Source of the DNA: Microbacterium sp. LWS13-1.2
GTDB lineage: Bacteria; Actinomycetota; Actinomycetes; Actinomycetales; Microbacteriaceae
Reading direction: 5' to 3'
NCBI RefSeq assembly: GCF_040144835.1
Contig: NZ_CP151632.1
Location: forward strand, 372,001 to 436,000
Length of the DNA stretch: 64,000 bases
Each line of letters begins with the position of its first letter. Position 1 is the first letter of the stretch. The position numbers and the translations under genes are program-made. Positions 45,192-56,463 of the stretch are shown one piece after another. The notes beneath the pieces were generated by a model. It was not told where the DNA came from, searched no databases, and saw only the letters and a program-made list of their open reading frames with translations.

Positions 45192-45500
45192 GTGGTTTAC
45201 GCAGTTGTGCGCGCCGGAGGCCGGCAGGAGAAGGTCGAGGTCGGCACGATCGTCGTCCTCGATCGCCAGGCCGCCAAGGTCGGCGACAAGATCGAGCTCC
45301 CCGCGGTGCTCTTCGTCGACGGTGACTCCGTCACGACCGACGCGGACAAGCTCGCGAAGGTCACCGTGACCGCCGAGGTGCTCGGTGAGGAGCGCGGCCC
45401 GAAGATCGTGATCCAGAAGTTCAAGAACAAGACCGGTTACAAGAAGCGCCAGGGGCACCGTCAGGACCTCACGCGCGTCAAGGTCACCGGCATCAAGTAA
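45192..45500 (+). CDS. rplU: 50S ribosomal protein L21
   Basis: A 102-residue ribosomal protein that binds 23S rRNA. The GTG start gives the standard [15 protein letters not shown] opening; the body includes [15 protein letters not shown], the conserved basic end. The frame is open upstream, but that part has no family match. Followed by rpmA after 20 bases. Confidence 0.97.
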   Translation: MVYAVVRAGGRQEKVEVGTIVVLDRQAAKVGDKIELPAVLFVDGDSVTTDADKLAKVTVTAEVLGEERGPKIVIQKFKNKTGYKKRQGHRQDLTRVKVTGIK

Positions 45501-45520
45501 GTCCAGGAAGAGACGCAGAG

Positions 45521-45778
45521 ATGGCACACAAAAAGGGCGCAAGCTCCACCCGCAACGGTCGTGACTCCAACGCTCAGCGACTGGGCGTCAAGCGCTTCGG
45601 CGGCCAGCAGGTCCTCGCCGGCGAGATCATCGTCCGTCAGCGCGGCACCCACTTCCACCCCGGCGCCAACGTCGGCCGCGGTGGCGACGACACGCTGTTC
45701 GCCCTCGCCGCAGGCGCGGTCGAGTTCGGCCAGAAGGGCGGCCGCAAGGTCGTCAATATCGTGGCGGCCGCGGAGTAA
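45521..45778 (+). CDS. rpmA: 50S ribosomal protein L27
   Basis: An 85-residue ribosomal protein whose N-terminal tail ([15 protein letters not shown]) reaches the peptidyl-transferase centre. [24 protein letters not shown] is standard. The start is mature-type; no cleaved N-terminal extension as in Firmicutes. GAAGAGACG lies before the ATG. A hairpin terminator follows. Confidence 0.97.
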   Translation: MAHKKGASSTRNGRDSNAQRLGVKRFGGQQVLAGEIIVRQRGTHFHPGANVGRGGDDTLFALAAGAVEFGQKGGRKVVNIVAAAE

Positions 45779-48227
<2,449 letters not shown>

Positions 48228-48231
<4 letters not shown>

Positions 48232-49487
48232 CCACCACCGCCACCACGGCACGGGAACGGATGCTGCTCGCGAAGGATGCCGCGCGCAGCGTCGGCCTTC
48301 TCGGCGACGACGCCAAGCGTGATGCGCTGCTGGCGATCGCCGATGCGATCGAGGCCGCCGCCCCGGAGATCGTCGCCGCCAACGCCGACGACCTGCGGCG
48401 CGGAAGCGAGAGCGGTCTGACCACGGCACTGCAGGACCGGCTGCGTCTGGACGAACCCCGCGTGGCGGCCCTCGCCGCCGCGGTCCGTGAGATCTCCCAG
48501 CTGCCCGACCCCGTCGGCCGCGTCCTCGACGAGCGCACGCTCGCCAACGGGGTGTCGCTCACCAAGGTGTCGGTGCCGTTCGGCGTCGTGGGCTCGATCT
48601 ACGAGGCTCGCCCGAACGTCACGGTCGACATCGCCGCTCTGGCGCTGCGCTCCGGCAATGCGGTGGTGCTGCGCGGAGGCACGGCCGCCGAGCGCACGAA
48701 CGCGGCCCTCGTGCGCGCGATGCGCGGGGCGCTGGCCGACCGCGGCCTCGACCCGGAGGCCATCCAGACCGTCGACGAGTTCGGACGTGAGGGCGCGCGC
48801 GAGCTGATGCACGCCCGCGGCATCGTCGACGTGCTCGTTCCCCGCGGCAGCGCGCAGCTGATCGAGACCGTGGTCACCGAGTCGTCCGTTCCCGTCATCG
48901 AGACCGGCGCAGGCGTGGTCCACATCGTCCTCGACGAGACCGCGCCGCTGGAGTGGGCCCGTGACATCGTGGTGAACGCCAAGACCCAGCGCCCGAGCGT
49001 CTGCAACGCTGTCGAGACGGTGCTCGTGCACCGCGGCGCCGCCGATCGCTTGGTCGGCCCCGTCGTCGCGGCGCTGCAGCAGAGCGGCGTCACGGTCCAC
49101 GGCGACGAGACCGTGGGCAGACTCGCATCGGGCATCGTCCCCGCCACGGACGAGGACTGGGCGGCCGAGTACCTCAGTCTCGACCTTGCCATGCGGATCG
49201 TGGACGACCTCGACGAGGCGCTCGCCCACATCCGCCACTACTCGACGCATCACACGGAGTCGATCGTGACGCAGGATGCCGCCAGCGAGGCGCGCTTCCT
49301 CGCAGAGGTCGACTCGGCGGTGGTCATGGCCAACACCTCGACACGCTTCACCGACGGCGGCGAGTTCGGATTCGGCGCGGAGGTGGGCATCTCGACCCAG
49401 AAGCTGCATGCGCGCGGCCCGATGGGACTCGCCGAGCTCACCAGCTCGAAGTGGCTCGCGCGGGGTGCCGGGCAGGTCCGCGCGTAA
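48228..49487 (+). CDS. proA: Glutamate-5-semialdehyde dehydrogenase (gamma-glutamyl phosphate reductase)
   Basis: A 419-residue NADPH-dependent reductase, second step of proline synthesis. The catalytic Cys lies in RPSVCNAVETVLVH, and GSIYEARPNVTVDIAALALRSGNAVVLRGG is the cofactor region. The ATG overlaps the proB stop. TAGAAT (48216-48221) six bases before the ATG suggests that it also has its own leaderless promoter inside the end of proB. Confidence 0.97.
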
Positions 49488-49541
49488 CGGAATAGACTTG
49501 ACCAGTCCCGCGTCCCCGCGGCGAACCCGAACGGAGCCCGA

Positions 49542-49766
49542 ATGACACTCGCCACGATCATCGCCCTCGCTGCCGAGGAGACCGAGCACCACGGCAACGT
49601 CGCCCTCGAGACCGTCGGGTACGGCGTCATCGCGATCGTGGTCTTCGGCGCGCTGGCACTGGTGACGCTGTCGTACCGCAATGTGGCGAACCGTCACTCG
49701 CAGAAGGCCGAGGCCTACGCCAGGGCCCACGCGGACGACGTGCAGCGAGCGGGGCACGGCCACTGA
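49542..49766 (+). CDS. Small single-pass membrane protein
   Basis: A 74-residue protein with one membrane segment ([20 protein letters not shown], residues 25-44) and a basic, His-containing tail ([16 protein letters not shown]). GGAG lies six bases before the ATG. It sits between proA and nadD, reads in the same direction, and ends ten bases before nadD. Its function is unknown. Confidence 0.7.
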   Translation: MTLATIIALAAEETEHHGNVALETVGYGVIAIVVFGALALVTLSYRNVANRHSQKAEAYARAHADDVQRAGHGH

Positions 49767-49776
49767 GGTCCCCTGC

Positions 49777-50373
49777 ATGTCGGTGACGACAGCCCCCAGG
49801 GTCGGAGTGATGGGCGGCACTTTCGATCCGGTCCATCATGGGCACCTGGTGGCTGCCAGCGAGGTCGCACAGTGGTTCGACCTCGACGAGGTCGTCTTCG
49901 TGCCGACGGGGGAACCGTGGCAGAAGGCCGACGTCTCGCCGAGCGAGCACCGCTATCTGATGACCGTCATCGCCACGGCATCCAACCCCCGATTCACCGT
50001 CAGTCGCGTCGATATCGACCGCGACGGACCCACGTACACCATCGACACGCTCCGCGATCTGAAGGCCCAGCGCCCGGACGCGGAGCTGTTCTTCATCACG
50101 GGCGCGGACGCCATAGCGCAAATTCTCAGTTGGAGAGACCATGATGAGTTGTGGGACCTCGCCCACTTCGTGGCTGTATCCAGGCCCGGACACGTTCTGA
50201 ACACCGACGGTCTGCCCAGCGACGACGTCAGCCAGCTCGAGATCCCCGCCCTCGCGATCTCGTCGACGGACTGCCGTGATCGAGTTCAGCGAGGACACCC
50301 CGTGTGGTACCTCGTGCCAGACGGGGTCGTCCAATACATTGCGAAGCATCATCTCTACCGGAGCAAGGAATGA
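49777..50373 (+). CDS. nadD: Nicotinate-nucleotide adenylyltransferase
   Basis: A 198-residue nucleotidyltransferase making NaAD from NaMN and ATP in NAD synthesis. [12 protein letters not shown] holds the HxGH nucleotide motif, and ISSTDCRDR is the C-terminal ISSTxxR motif. ATG 49777 is chosen because the family begins close to it. The next gene overlaps its stop (ATGA). Confidence 0.95.
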   Translation: MSVTTAPRVGVMGGTFDPVHHGHLVAASEVAQWFDLDEVVFVPTGEPWQKADVSPSEHRYLMTVIATASNPRFTVSRVDIDRDGPTYTIDTLRDLKAQRPDAELFFITGADAIAQILSWRDHDELWDLAHFVAVSRPGHVLNTDGLPSDDVSQLEIPALAISSTDCRDRVQRGHPVWYLVPDGVVQYIAKHHLYRSKE

Positions 50374-51641
50374 GTACACCCGAGCACCCGGCAACGCCAG
50401 CCCTCACCCGCAAGCAGATCCGCGAACTGCGGAACACGGGATCCACTCCCGTCATCACTGCGACCCCGACGTCCGACGAGCCGGTCGACGACGCGGACAC
50501 GCCCGCCGAGGCCGTTCCGGTCGCAGCGGCGCCGGTGGCACCGCCTCCCTCGCCCTTCAGTGAGGTTCCCGCCCCCGCAGCGCCCGTGACCGCGGCACCG
50601 TTCCCGCGGCCGGCCGAGCCGGCCGCTGTCGCGCCCGCCCCGGTGCCTGACTCCGCGGTCGACCTCGGAGTCTCCCCGCTCACGCGCCGCCAGGCGCGCC
50701 AGCAGGAGCGCATCCGCACCGCGTCGGTGCCCGTGATCACCCCCGAGGTCGTCGCGGCGCACGCCGCCGCATCGACGGGCGCGGCACCCGCTTTCGCCTT
50801 CCCGGCGGCGCCCCCACCGGTCGCGCCGTTCCGCGAGCCGGAGAGCCCCCTGGTCACGGCACCGCCGGACGACTCGCAGGTGTCGACCGACAGCGGGATG
50901 CACGCGCTGTTCGGCCTGCCGCGGGAGTCCGCACCCGAGGAGACCGCTCCCGCCCCGCGCTGGGACGAGCCGGCAGCAGCGGCGCCCATCGCCGTTCCCT
51001 CGTTCACCGCCGCACCGCAGACATCCGCGGCGCCCGAACCGGAAGCCGAGCAGTTCTCGGCCGTCTTCGGCGATGTCGCGAACACGGACGACGCGGTCGA
51101 CGAAGAGGCGGCCGAGGAGCAGGTCGCCGTGCCGAAGGCGGTCAGCCCGCTGCTGGGCGCCAGCCTTCTCGATGAGGCGCCCGTCGCCGGCGAGCCGACC
51201 GCCGTCGAGTTCCCGCCGTCGTTCGACCAGCTGCTGTCGCGCACCACCGGGTCGATCGCGATCCCGAACACGCTGATCGTGTCGCAGGCGCCCGAAGTGG
51301 CGCCGCTGGTGGCTCCCGTCACCGCCACGGGCGAGGTCATCGTGACCGGCACGTTCAACCTTCCCGAGGGGCTCGGCTCGACGGGCCGTGCCAAGGGCAC
51401 CGCCGACGGCAAGGAGATCGACGCCACCCTGGTGGACGGCGAGCTGCCCTCCCACTCGTCGCCGACGCCGATCGCGGCCAGCGCCGCCGTGAGCACGGTC
51501 AAGATGCCCGGCGACGTCATCAAGCCGCCCACACCCGAGAAGGGCGGCAAGCTGATGATGTCGCTCGCCATCACAGCGGGCGTCCTCGCCCTCGCATTGG
51601 TCGGCGTGCTGATCCTCGCCTTCGTGACAGGAGTCTTCTGA
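50370..51641 (+). CDS. Pro/Ala-rich membrane protein between nadD and rsfS
   Basis: A 423-residue protein of low complexity with one C-terminal membrane segment ([25 protein letters not shown]). The long N-terminal part is Pro/Ala/Val-rich and acidic, so disordered and probably cytoplasmic. Two copies of a short motif stand out: [19 protein letters not shown] near residue 12 and [21 protein letters not shown] near 105. It overlaps nadD by ATGA and rsfS by one base. I do not recognise its function; coupling to rsfS suggests constant co-expression. Confidence 0.75.
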   Translation: MSTPEHPATPALTRKQIRELRNTGSTPVITATPTSDEPVDDADTPAEAVPVAAAPVAPPPSPFSEVPAPAAPVTAAPFPRPAEPAAVAPAPVPDSAVDLGVSPLTRRQARQQERIRTASVPVITPEVVAAHAAASTGAAPAFAFPAAPPPVAPFREPESPLVTAPPDDSQVSTDSGMHALFGLPRESAPEETAPAPRWDEPAAAAPIAVPSFTAAPQTSAAPEPEAEQFSAVFGDVANTDDAVDEEAAEEQVAVPKAVSPLLGASLLDEAPVAGEPTAVEFPPSFDQLLSRTTGSIAIPNTLIVSQAPEVAPLVAPVTATGEVIVTGTFNLPEGLGSTGRAKGTADGKEIDATLVDGELPSHSSPTPIAASAAVSTVKMPGDVIKPPTPEKGGKLMMSLAITAGVLALALVGVLILAFVTGVF

Positions 51642-52021
51642 TGGTCGCGAGTGTGCAGTCGCATGACATGCTCCAGATCGCCGCAGCAGCGGCGGACGCG
51701 AAGGGCGGCGAGGACCTCGTCGCCCTCGACGTGTCGGAGCCCCTCCCGCTGGTCGACATCTTCCTGCTCGTCACCGGTCGCAGCGAACGCAACGTCGCCG
51801 CCATCGCGGACGAGATCGAGGACAAGCTGCTCGAGGCCGGCCACAAGCGGCTGCGCCGCGAGGGCCGGCAGGAGTCGCGCTGGGTCCTGATCGACTTCGG
51901 CGACCTCGTGGTGCACGTCTTCCACGAGGAGGAGAGGGTCTACTACGGGCTCGAGCGCCTGTGGAAGGACTGCCCCCTCGTGCCCGTCGAACTTCCCGCG
52001 CCGGCGGCCGCCGAGGACTGA
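51641..52021 (+). CDS. rsfS: Ribosome silencing factor RsfS
   Basis: A 126-residue Iojap-family protein that binds L14 and blocks subunit joining when nutrients are low. GGEDLVALDVSEPLPLVDIFLLVTGRSERN and WVLIDFGDLVVHVFHEEERVYYGLERLW are the family core. The ATG shares a base with the preceding stop (TGATG). nadD-rsfS linkage is common in Actinobacteria. Confidence 0.95.
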   Translation: MVASVQSHDMLQIAAAAADAKGGEDLVALDVSEPLPLVDIFLLVTGRSERNVAAIADEIEDKLLEAGHKRLRREGRQESRWVLIDFGDLVVHVFHEEERVYYGLERLWKDCPLVPVELPAPAAAED

Positions 52022-52092
52022 TCCTGGTTCGGAGCACGGCTCGGAATGTTGTAGGCTAGACGAGTTGCCCCGCGAGAGCGGGAGCAGCGTCT

Positions 52093-52165
52093 GGGCCTGT
52101 GGCGCAGCTGGTAGCGCACCTGCATGGCATGCAGGGGGTCAGGGGTTCGAGTCCCCTCAGGTCCA
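52093..52165 (+). tRNA. tRNA-Ala (anticodon GGC)
   Basis: Acceptor GGGCCTG/CAGGTCC (one G-U pair), D-arm GGCGCAGCTGGTAGCGC, anticodon stem CCTGC/GCAGG with loop ATGGCAT, T-arm AGGGGTTCGAGTCCCCT. CCA is not encoded. A TAGGCT -10 box lies at 52052-52057. Confidence 0.95.
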
Positions 52166-52173
52166 CCGAAAAA

Positions 52174-52194
52174 GGCCGCCCGATCAGGGCGGCC
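52174..52194 (+). terminator. Terminator after tRNA-Ala
   Basis: GGCCGCCC-GATCA-GGGCGGCC is an eight-pair stem preceded by five A bases and followed by CTTCGGTTTG. It begins eight bases after the tRNA. Confidence 0.75.
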
Positions 52195-52245
52195 CTTCGG
52201 TTTGCCCGCCGACGCCCACGGTCCGGCGGGAACGGAGATCGCGGG

Positions 52246-52914
52246 TCATCCCTGCATCCGCGGGTCCTCGGTCGGGTCCGCGTACGGCGCGGGGCATCCG
52301 CTGCCGACGGCTTCCCGGCGCAGTTCGAAGTGCCATGATTCGTTGCCGTACGTCTGGCAGAGTCCGTACGCGTCGCCGTTCTCCGACATCCAGGCGACGG
52401 CGTCGAATGAGCCGATGTCGACGGCTTCTCCCGCGACGTGCGCCGAGGTGGCAGCGGTGGCCACCCACCGGGCGGCCTCGGCCTCGGATCCGTACTGCGA
52501 CACCGCCTGCTGGAGGAGCTCGTCCTGGTATTCGGGGGAGCGCCACCCGCTGTTGACATGGATCACGACGCCCTGCCGCCGGGCGTCTTCCGCCGCCCGC
52601 CGCAAGGCGTCGAGCAGATCCGGAGACAGCTGGGTGATGCCCGGGTAGGCGCCGTCGAACACCGTGACGCCGTCGGGAAGGATGCCGTCGTCCTCGGTGA
52701 CGACGCCGTCGGCTGCGACATCCGCGGGGCCTTGCGCCGGGACGCCCGAACCGGACTCCCGCGCGAGAGCGCTGCCCGGGAAGGATCGGTCGGCGCCGGC
52801 TGCAGACTGGTGGAGCGCCGCCCCGACAGAGACCGCGCACACGACGGCCAGTGCGGCGATCACTGCCCACAGGGCGGCGGAGGGCTTCAGGCGTGCGGAA
52901 GCAGTTCGAGACAT
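52246..52914 (-). CDS. M15-family D,D-carboxypeptidase-like protein (VanY-like)
   Basis: A 222-residue exported peptidase that probably trims D-Ala from peptidoglycan stem peptides. A membrane anchor or signal segment spans residues 15-40. The M15B motifs are NSGWRSPEYQDELL, SAHVAGEAVDIG (zinc His and Asp) and ESWHFE (zinc His). ATG 52914 is chosen for GGAG seven bases upstream. It is divergent from an OmpR-type two-component system, recalling the vanRS/vanY arrangement. Confidence 0.87.
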   Translation of the reverse strand: MSRTASARLKPSAALWAVIAALAVVCAVSVGAALHQSAAGADRSFPGSALARESGSGVPAQGPADVAADGVVTEDDGILPDGVTVFDGAYPGITQLSPDLLDALRRAAEDARRQGVVIHVNSGWRSPEYQDELLQQAVSQYGSEAEAARWVATAATSAHVAGEAVDIGSFDAVAWMSENGDAYGLCQTYGNESWHFELRREAVGSGCPAPYADPTEDPRMQG

Positions 52915-52949
52915 GCTCCCACTCCACACGCGCGCGCGTTGCGACGGCG

Positions 52950-52965
52950 TATGCGGTTTCGCATA
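52950..52965. promoter_or_regulatory. TATGCG-N4-CGCATA palindrome between M15 gene and two-component system
   Basis: A perfect 6-4-6 palindrome (spacer GTTT) in the 86-base divergent region. A second TATGCG begins 25 bases on (52975), with a weak right half (CTCGTA). The centre of the first is 43.5 bases before the predicted leaderless start of the regulator gene at 53001. It is probably the site of that regulator. Confidence 0.55.
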
Positions 52966-53000
52966 GGGGGACGATATGCGCCGACTCGTACCATCGGAGC

Positions 53001-53681
53001 ATGCGCGTGCTGGTGGTGGAAGACGAACCTCTCATGGCCGAGGCCATCCGCGACGGCCTGCGTCTCGAGGCCATCGCGGCCGACATCGCGGGCGACGGCC
53101 ACACCGCGCTCGAGCTGCTGAGCATCAACCCCTACGACATCGCCGTCCTGGACCGCGACATCCCAGGGCCGTCCGGCGACGAGATCGCCGAGCACATCGT
53201 CTCGTCGGGCAGCGGCATCCCGATCCTGATGCTCACCGCCGCCGACAGGATCGACGACAAGGCTACGGGCTTCGGGCTCGGCGCCGACGACTACCTGACG
53301 AAGCCGTTCGATCTGCAGGAGCTCGTGCTCCGCCTGCGCGCCCTCGATCGCCGCCGTGCGCACAGCCGGCCGCCCGTGCGGGAGATCGCAGGACTGCGGC
53401 TGGATCCGTTCCGGCGCGAGGTCTATCGCGACGACCGCTACATCGCGCTCACCCGGAAGCAGTTCGCGGTGCTCGAAGTGCTGATGGCCGCCGACGGCGG
53501 GGTCGTCAGCGCGGAGGACCTGCTGGAGCGGGCCTGGGACGAGAACGCCGACCCGTTCACCAACGCGGTGCGCATCACGGTCTCTGCCCTCCGGAAGCGA
53601 CTCGGAGAACCCTGGGTGATCGCCACCGTTCCCGGAGTCGGCTACCGGATCGACGCGGACGGAAGTGCCGGTGGTGATTAG
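53001..53681 (+). CDS. OmpR-family response regulator
   Basis: A 226-residue regulator: a receiver (VLVVEDEPLMAEAI; phospho-Asp in VLDRDIPGPSGDE; Lys in YLTKPF) and a winged-helix DNA-binding domain (LTRKQFAVLEVLM...RITVSALRKRLGEPWVIATVPGVGYRI). TACCAT (52989-52994) six bases before the ATG suggests leaderless expression. The kinase gene overlaps its end by 17 bases. Confidence 0.94.
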   Translation: MRVLVVEDEPLMAEAIRDGLRLEAIAADIAGDGHTALELLSINPYDIAVLDRDIPGPSGDEIAEHIVSSGSGIPILMLTAADRIDDKATGFGLGADDYLTKPFDLQELVLRLRALDRRRAHSRPPVREIAGLRLDPFRREVYRDDRYIALTRKQFAVLEVLMAADGGVVSAEDLLERAWDENADPFTNAVRITVSALRKRLGEPWVIATVPGVGYRIDADGSAGGD

Positions 53682-54756
53682 GGAGCCGGGGCTCAGCGTC
53701 CGGCTGAAGCTGACCCTGAGCTACGCGGCGTTCCTGATGGTCGCCGGCGGGGTGCTGCTCGCGATCGTCTGGGTCTTCCTGCTGCGCTACGTGCCCAACG
53801 GGCCGATCACCGGGCCCGGTCCGTTCGTGCCGAACCGTGGCGACCTCATCCGCGCCTTCGCCCCGGCCGCCGTCTGGGCGCTGCTCTTCCTGCTCGCGTT
53901 CGGACTGCTGGGTGGATGGTTCCTCGCCGGGCGGATGCTGGCGCCGCTGCGACGGATCACCGAAGCCACCCGGCTCGCGGCGGGCGGTTCGCTGTCGCAC
54001 CGGATCGAGCTCGAAGGCGCCGACGACGAGTTCCGCGAGCTGGCGGACAACTTCGATGCGATGCTCGCGAGGCTGGAGGCGCACGTGGCGGAGCAGCGCC
54101 GGTTCGCCGCCAACGCCTCGCACGAGCTGCGCACGCCGCTGGCGATCACGCGGACGCTGCTCGACGTCGCGCGGAGCGATCCCGATCGCGACGTCGACGA
54201 ACTGATCGAGCGACTCCGCATCGTCAATGCCCGGGCCATCGGCCTCACCGAGGCGCTCCTGGTGCTGAGCCGGGCGGATCAGCGTTCGTTCCGCCGCGAG
54301 CCCGTGGATCTGTCGCTGATCGCGGAGGAGGCGGCCGAGGCGCTGCTGCCCCTCGCGGAGGCGCGCGGCACGACCCTCCGCACGCACGGCACGGTCGCGC
54401 CCGCGTACGGATCGCCCGCGCTGCTGCTGCAGCTCGTGTCGAACCTGGTCCACAACGCGATCGTCCACAATCTCCCGCACGGCGGCACCGTGGATCTTGT
54501 GACGACCGTGCAGGCGGATGCCGCCGAGATCGTCGTCGAGAACACGGGTGAGAAGCTCAGCCCGCAGCTCGTCTCAACGCTGACCGAGCCGTTCCGGCGG
54601 GGCAGCGAGCGGGTGCGCACCGACGACCATGCCGGCGTGGGGCTGGGACTCGCCATCGTCCGCAGCATCGCCGACGCTCATGGGGGGACGCTCAGCATCG
54701 CCCCGCGCCCCGATGGCGGTCTGCGGGTGACGGTGCGACTGCCGCAGCACGGGTGA
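53665..54756 (+). CDS. Sensor histidine kinase with HAMP domain
   Basis: A 363-residue kinase. The two membrane segments (about 15-37 and 70-92) enclose a very short outer loop of about 30 residues, so it may sense the membrane or cell-wall state and not a soluble ligand. HAMP follows, then the H-box ASHELRTPLAITR, N-box NLVHNAIVHN and G-box HAGVGLGLAIVRS. GTG 53665 is the first start; GTGs 6 and 9 bases on are also possible. Partner of the overlapping OmpR-type regulator. Confidence 0.92.
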   Translation: MPVVIREPGLSVRLKLTLSYAAFLMVAGGVLLAIVWVFLLRYVPNGPITGPGPFVPNRGDLIRAFAPAAVWALLFLLAFGLLGGWFLAGRMLAPLRRITEATRLAAGGSLSHRIELEGADDEFRELADNFDAMLARLEAHVAEQRRFAANASHELRTPLAITRTLLDVARSDPDRDVDELIERLRIVNARAIGLTEALLVLSRADQRSFRREPVDLSLIAEEAAEALLPLAEARGTTLRTHGTVAPAYGSPALLLQLVSNLVHNAIVHNLPHGGTVDLVTTVQADAAEIVVENTGEKLSPQLVSTLTEPFRRGSERVRTDDHAGVGLGLAIVRSIADAHGGTLSIAPRPDGGLRVTVRLPQHG

Positions 54757-54809
54757 GGGCGCGGATCCACCCATTGCGTGCATCCGTCCGGTCGGCGAGT
54801 GTGGGACGC

Positions 54810-55286
54810 ATGAGCGCAGTCACCCCCTTCCTCTGGTTCGACGACAGCGCCGAAGAGGCGGTCGCGTTCTACACGACGCTCATCCCGGACTCGGAGGTCG
54901 TGACGATCGACCGGTATCCCGACGAGGTGCCAGGCATGGGCGGGAAGGTGATGCACGTGCACTTCCGGCTGGGGGGACGCGACTACTACGGGATGGATGC
55001 CGGACCCCAGTTCCCCTTCACCGAGGCGTTCTCGCTGTACGTGCCCTGCCGGGATCAGGCCGAGGTCGACCGCTACTGGGACGCCCTGACGGCGGGCGGC
55101 GGGCAGGAGCAGCCCTGCGGGTGGCTCAAGGATCGCTGGGGCCTCTCGTGGCAGATCATCCCCGACCGGCTGGTCGAGCTGATCCGTCACCCCGATCCCG
55201 ACATCGCGCACCGCGCGGTGCAGGCGATGCTCCGCATGCGGCGCATCGACCTCGCCGCGCTCGAGGCGGCCGTGGCGGACGGATGA
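54810..55286 (+). CDS. VOC-superfamily protein (PhnB/3-dmu-9_3-mt type)
   Basis: A 158-residue glyoxalase-fold protein. FLWFDDSAEEAVAFYTTLIPDSEV at the start and DRWGLSWQIIPDRL near the end are typical of the PhnB-like group once labelled 3-demethylubiquinone methyltransferase. The function of the group is unsettled. It overlaps the next gene by ATGA. Confidence 0.85.
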   Translation: MSAVTPFLWFDDSAEEAVAFYTTLIPDSEVVTIDRYPDEVPGMGGKVMHVHFRLGGRDYYGMDAGPQFPFTEAFSLYVPCRDQAEVDRYWDALTAGGGQEQPCGWLKDRWGLSWQIIPDRLVELIRHPDPDIAHRAVQAMLRMRRIDLAALEAAVADG

Positions 55287-56422
55287 GGCGACGCGCTCAG
55301 GGCACGGCGATCGGGTGCCTCGTCCTGCTGCTGGTCGCCGCCTCGGGCTGCAGCGTCGCCGCGCCGCGGCCGGTACGTTCGGCCGATGCCCCCACGGTCG
55401 GGCCGAGCCGGTCTTCGGCGGCGGACACGTGGTGGCGGGCCGCAGGCGTGACCGGCGCTCTCGCGTCGGGCCTCGCCGCGCCGTGGTCGGTGGTGCCGCT
55501 CGCGGGCGGCGGGGCACTCCTCTCGCAGCGCGATGACGGCGCCGTGCTCGAACTGACGGCGGCCGGATCGGTGCGCCCGGTCGGCACGGTGCCCGGCGTG
55601 GTGTCGGGCGGAGAGTCGGGGCTCCATGGACTCGCGCTGCTCATGACCGGCGATACACCGATGCTGTACGCCTACTTCGGCGCCGTCGACGACAACCGCG
55701 TGGTGCGGATGCCGTTGCAGGGCGACCCGGGATCGTTCGAGCTCGGTGAGCCGGACGTCGTGCTGGACGGCATCCCGCGGGCGAACACACACGACGGCGG
55801 CCGTCTGGCGTTCGGCCCGGACGGCTACCTGTATGTCACCACGGGCGACACCCAGCAGCGCGACGCCGCTCAGGATCCGGACGCGCTGGGCGGGAAGATC
55901 CTGCGCATCACCGCCGACGGCGATCCGGCGCCGGGCAATCCGTGGGGCACGCGGGTCTGGTCGATGGGACACCGCAACGTGCAGGGCATCGCGTGGACCG
56001 CAGACGGGACGATGTGGGCGAGCGAGTTCGGGCAGAACACGTGGGACGAGATCAACCGCATCGAACCGGGCACGAACTACGGCTGGCCGGTCGTCGAAGG
56101 GATCGCCGGACGTGAGGGACTCGCCGATCCTGTCGCCCAGTGGGCGACCAGCGAGGCGAGTCCGAGCGGCATCGCCGCCGTCGGCGACACCGTGTTCGTC
56201 GCGGGTCTCCGCGGCGAGCGGCTCTGGCAGCTCGACACGCGCGCGGGAGTGGCGGTCGGTGAGCCGACAGCCGCGTTCACCGGCGAGTACGGACGGCTCC
56301 GCGACGTCGTCGCCCTGCCGGACGGCTCGCTGTGGTTGCTGACGAGCAACACCGACGGGCGCGGATCGCCGCGACCCGACGACGACAGGCTGCTGCGGGT
56401 CGAGCTCGTTCCGGCGCCGTGA
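55283..56422 (+). CDS. Lipoprotein glucose/sorbosone dehydrogenase-like beta-propeller
   Basis: A 379-residue exported protein with a lipobox (VAASGCS, Cys about 23) followed by a PQQ-dependent sugar dehydrogenase-type propeller (GSDH/YliI family). GGESGLHGLAL, LAFGPDGYLYVTTGD, WSMGHRNVQGIAW and SEFGQNTWDEIN are family blocks; the His of GHRN is the catalytic-base candidate. Oxidation of sugars at the cell surface is likely if PQQ is available; no PQQ biosynthesis genes are in the window. Confidence 0.85.
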   Translation: MRRRAQGTAIGCLVLLLVAASGCSVAAPRPVRSADAPTVGPSRSSAADTWWRAAGVTGALASGLAAPWSVVPLAGGGALLSQRDDGAVLELTAAGSVRPVGTVPGVVSGGESGLHGLALLMTGDTPMLYAYFGAVDDNRVVRMPLQGDPGSFELGEPDVVLDGIPRANTHDGGRLAFGPDGYLYVTTGDTQQRDAAQDPDALGGKILRITADGDPAPGNPWGTRVWSMGHRNVQGIAWTADGTMWASEFGQNTWDEINRIEPGTNYGWPVVEGIAGREGLADPVAQWATSEASPSGIAAVGDTVFVAGLRGERLWQLDTRAGVAVGEPTAAFTGEYGRLRDVVALPDGSLWLLTSNTDGRGSPRPDDDRLLRVELVPAP

Positions 56423-56463
56423 CGCATGCTCCCGCCGCCACGGCGGCACGCTACGGTGAGACC

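Noticed and set aside
50370..51400. Pro/Ala-rich frame as possible frameshifted or false gene
   Set aside because: It has overlapping start and stop with nadD and rsfS, a C-terminal membrane helix and a duplicated motif, so it is kept as a real gene.
52246..54756. Complete vancomycin-resistance cluster
   Set aside because: Only a VanY-like peptidase and a two-component system are present; no VanH, VanA-type ligase or VanX was found.
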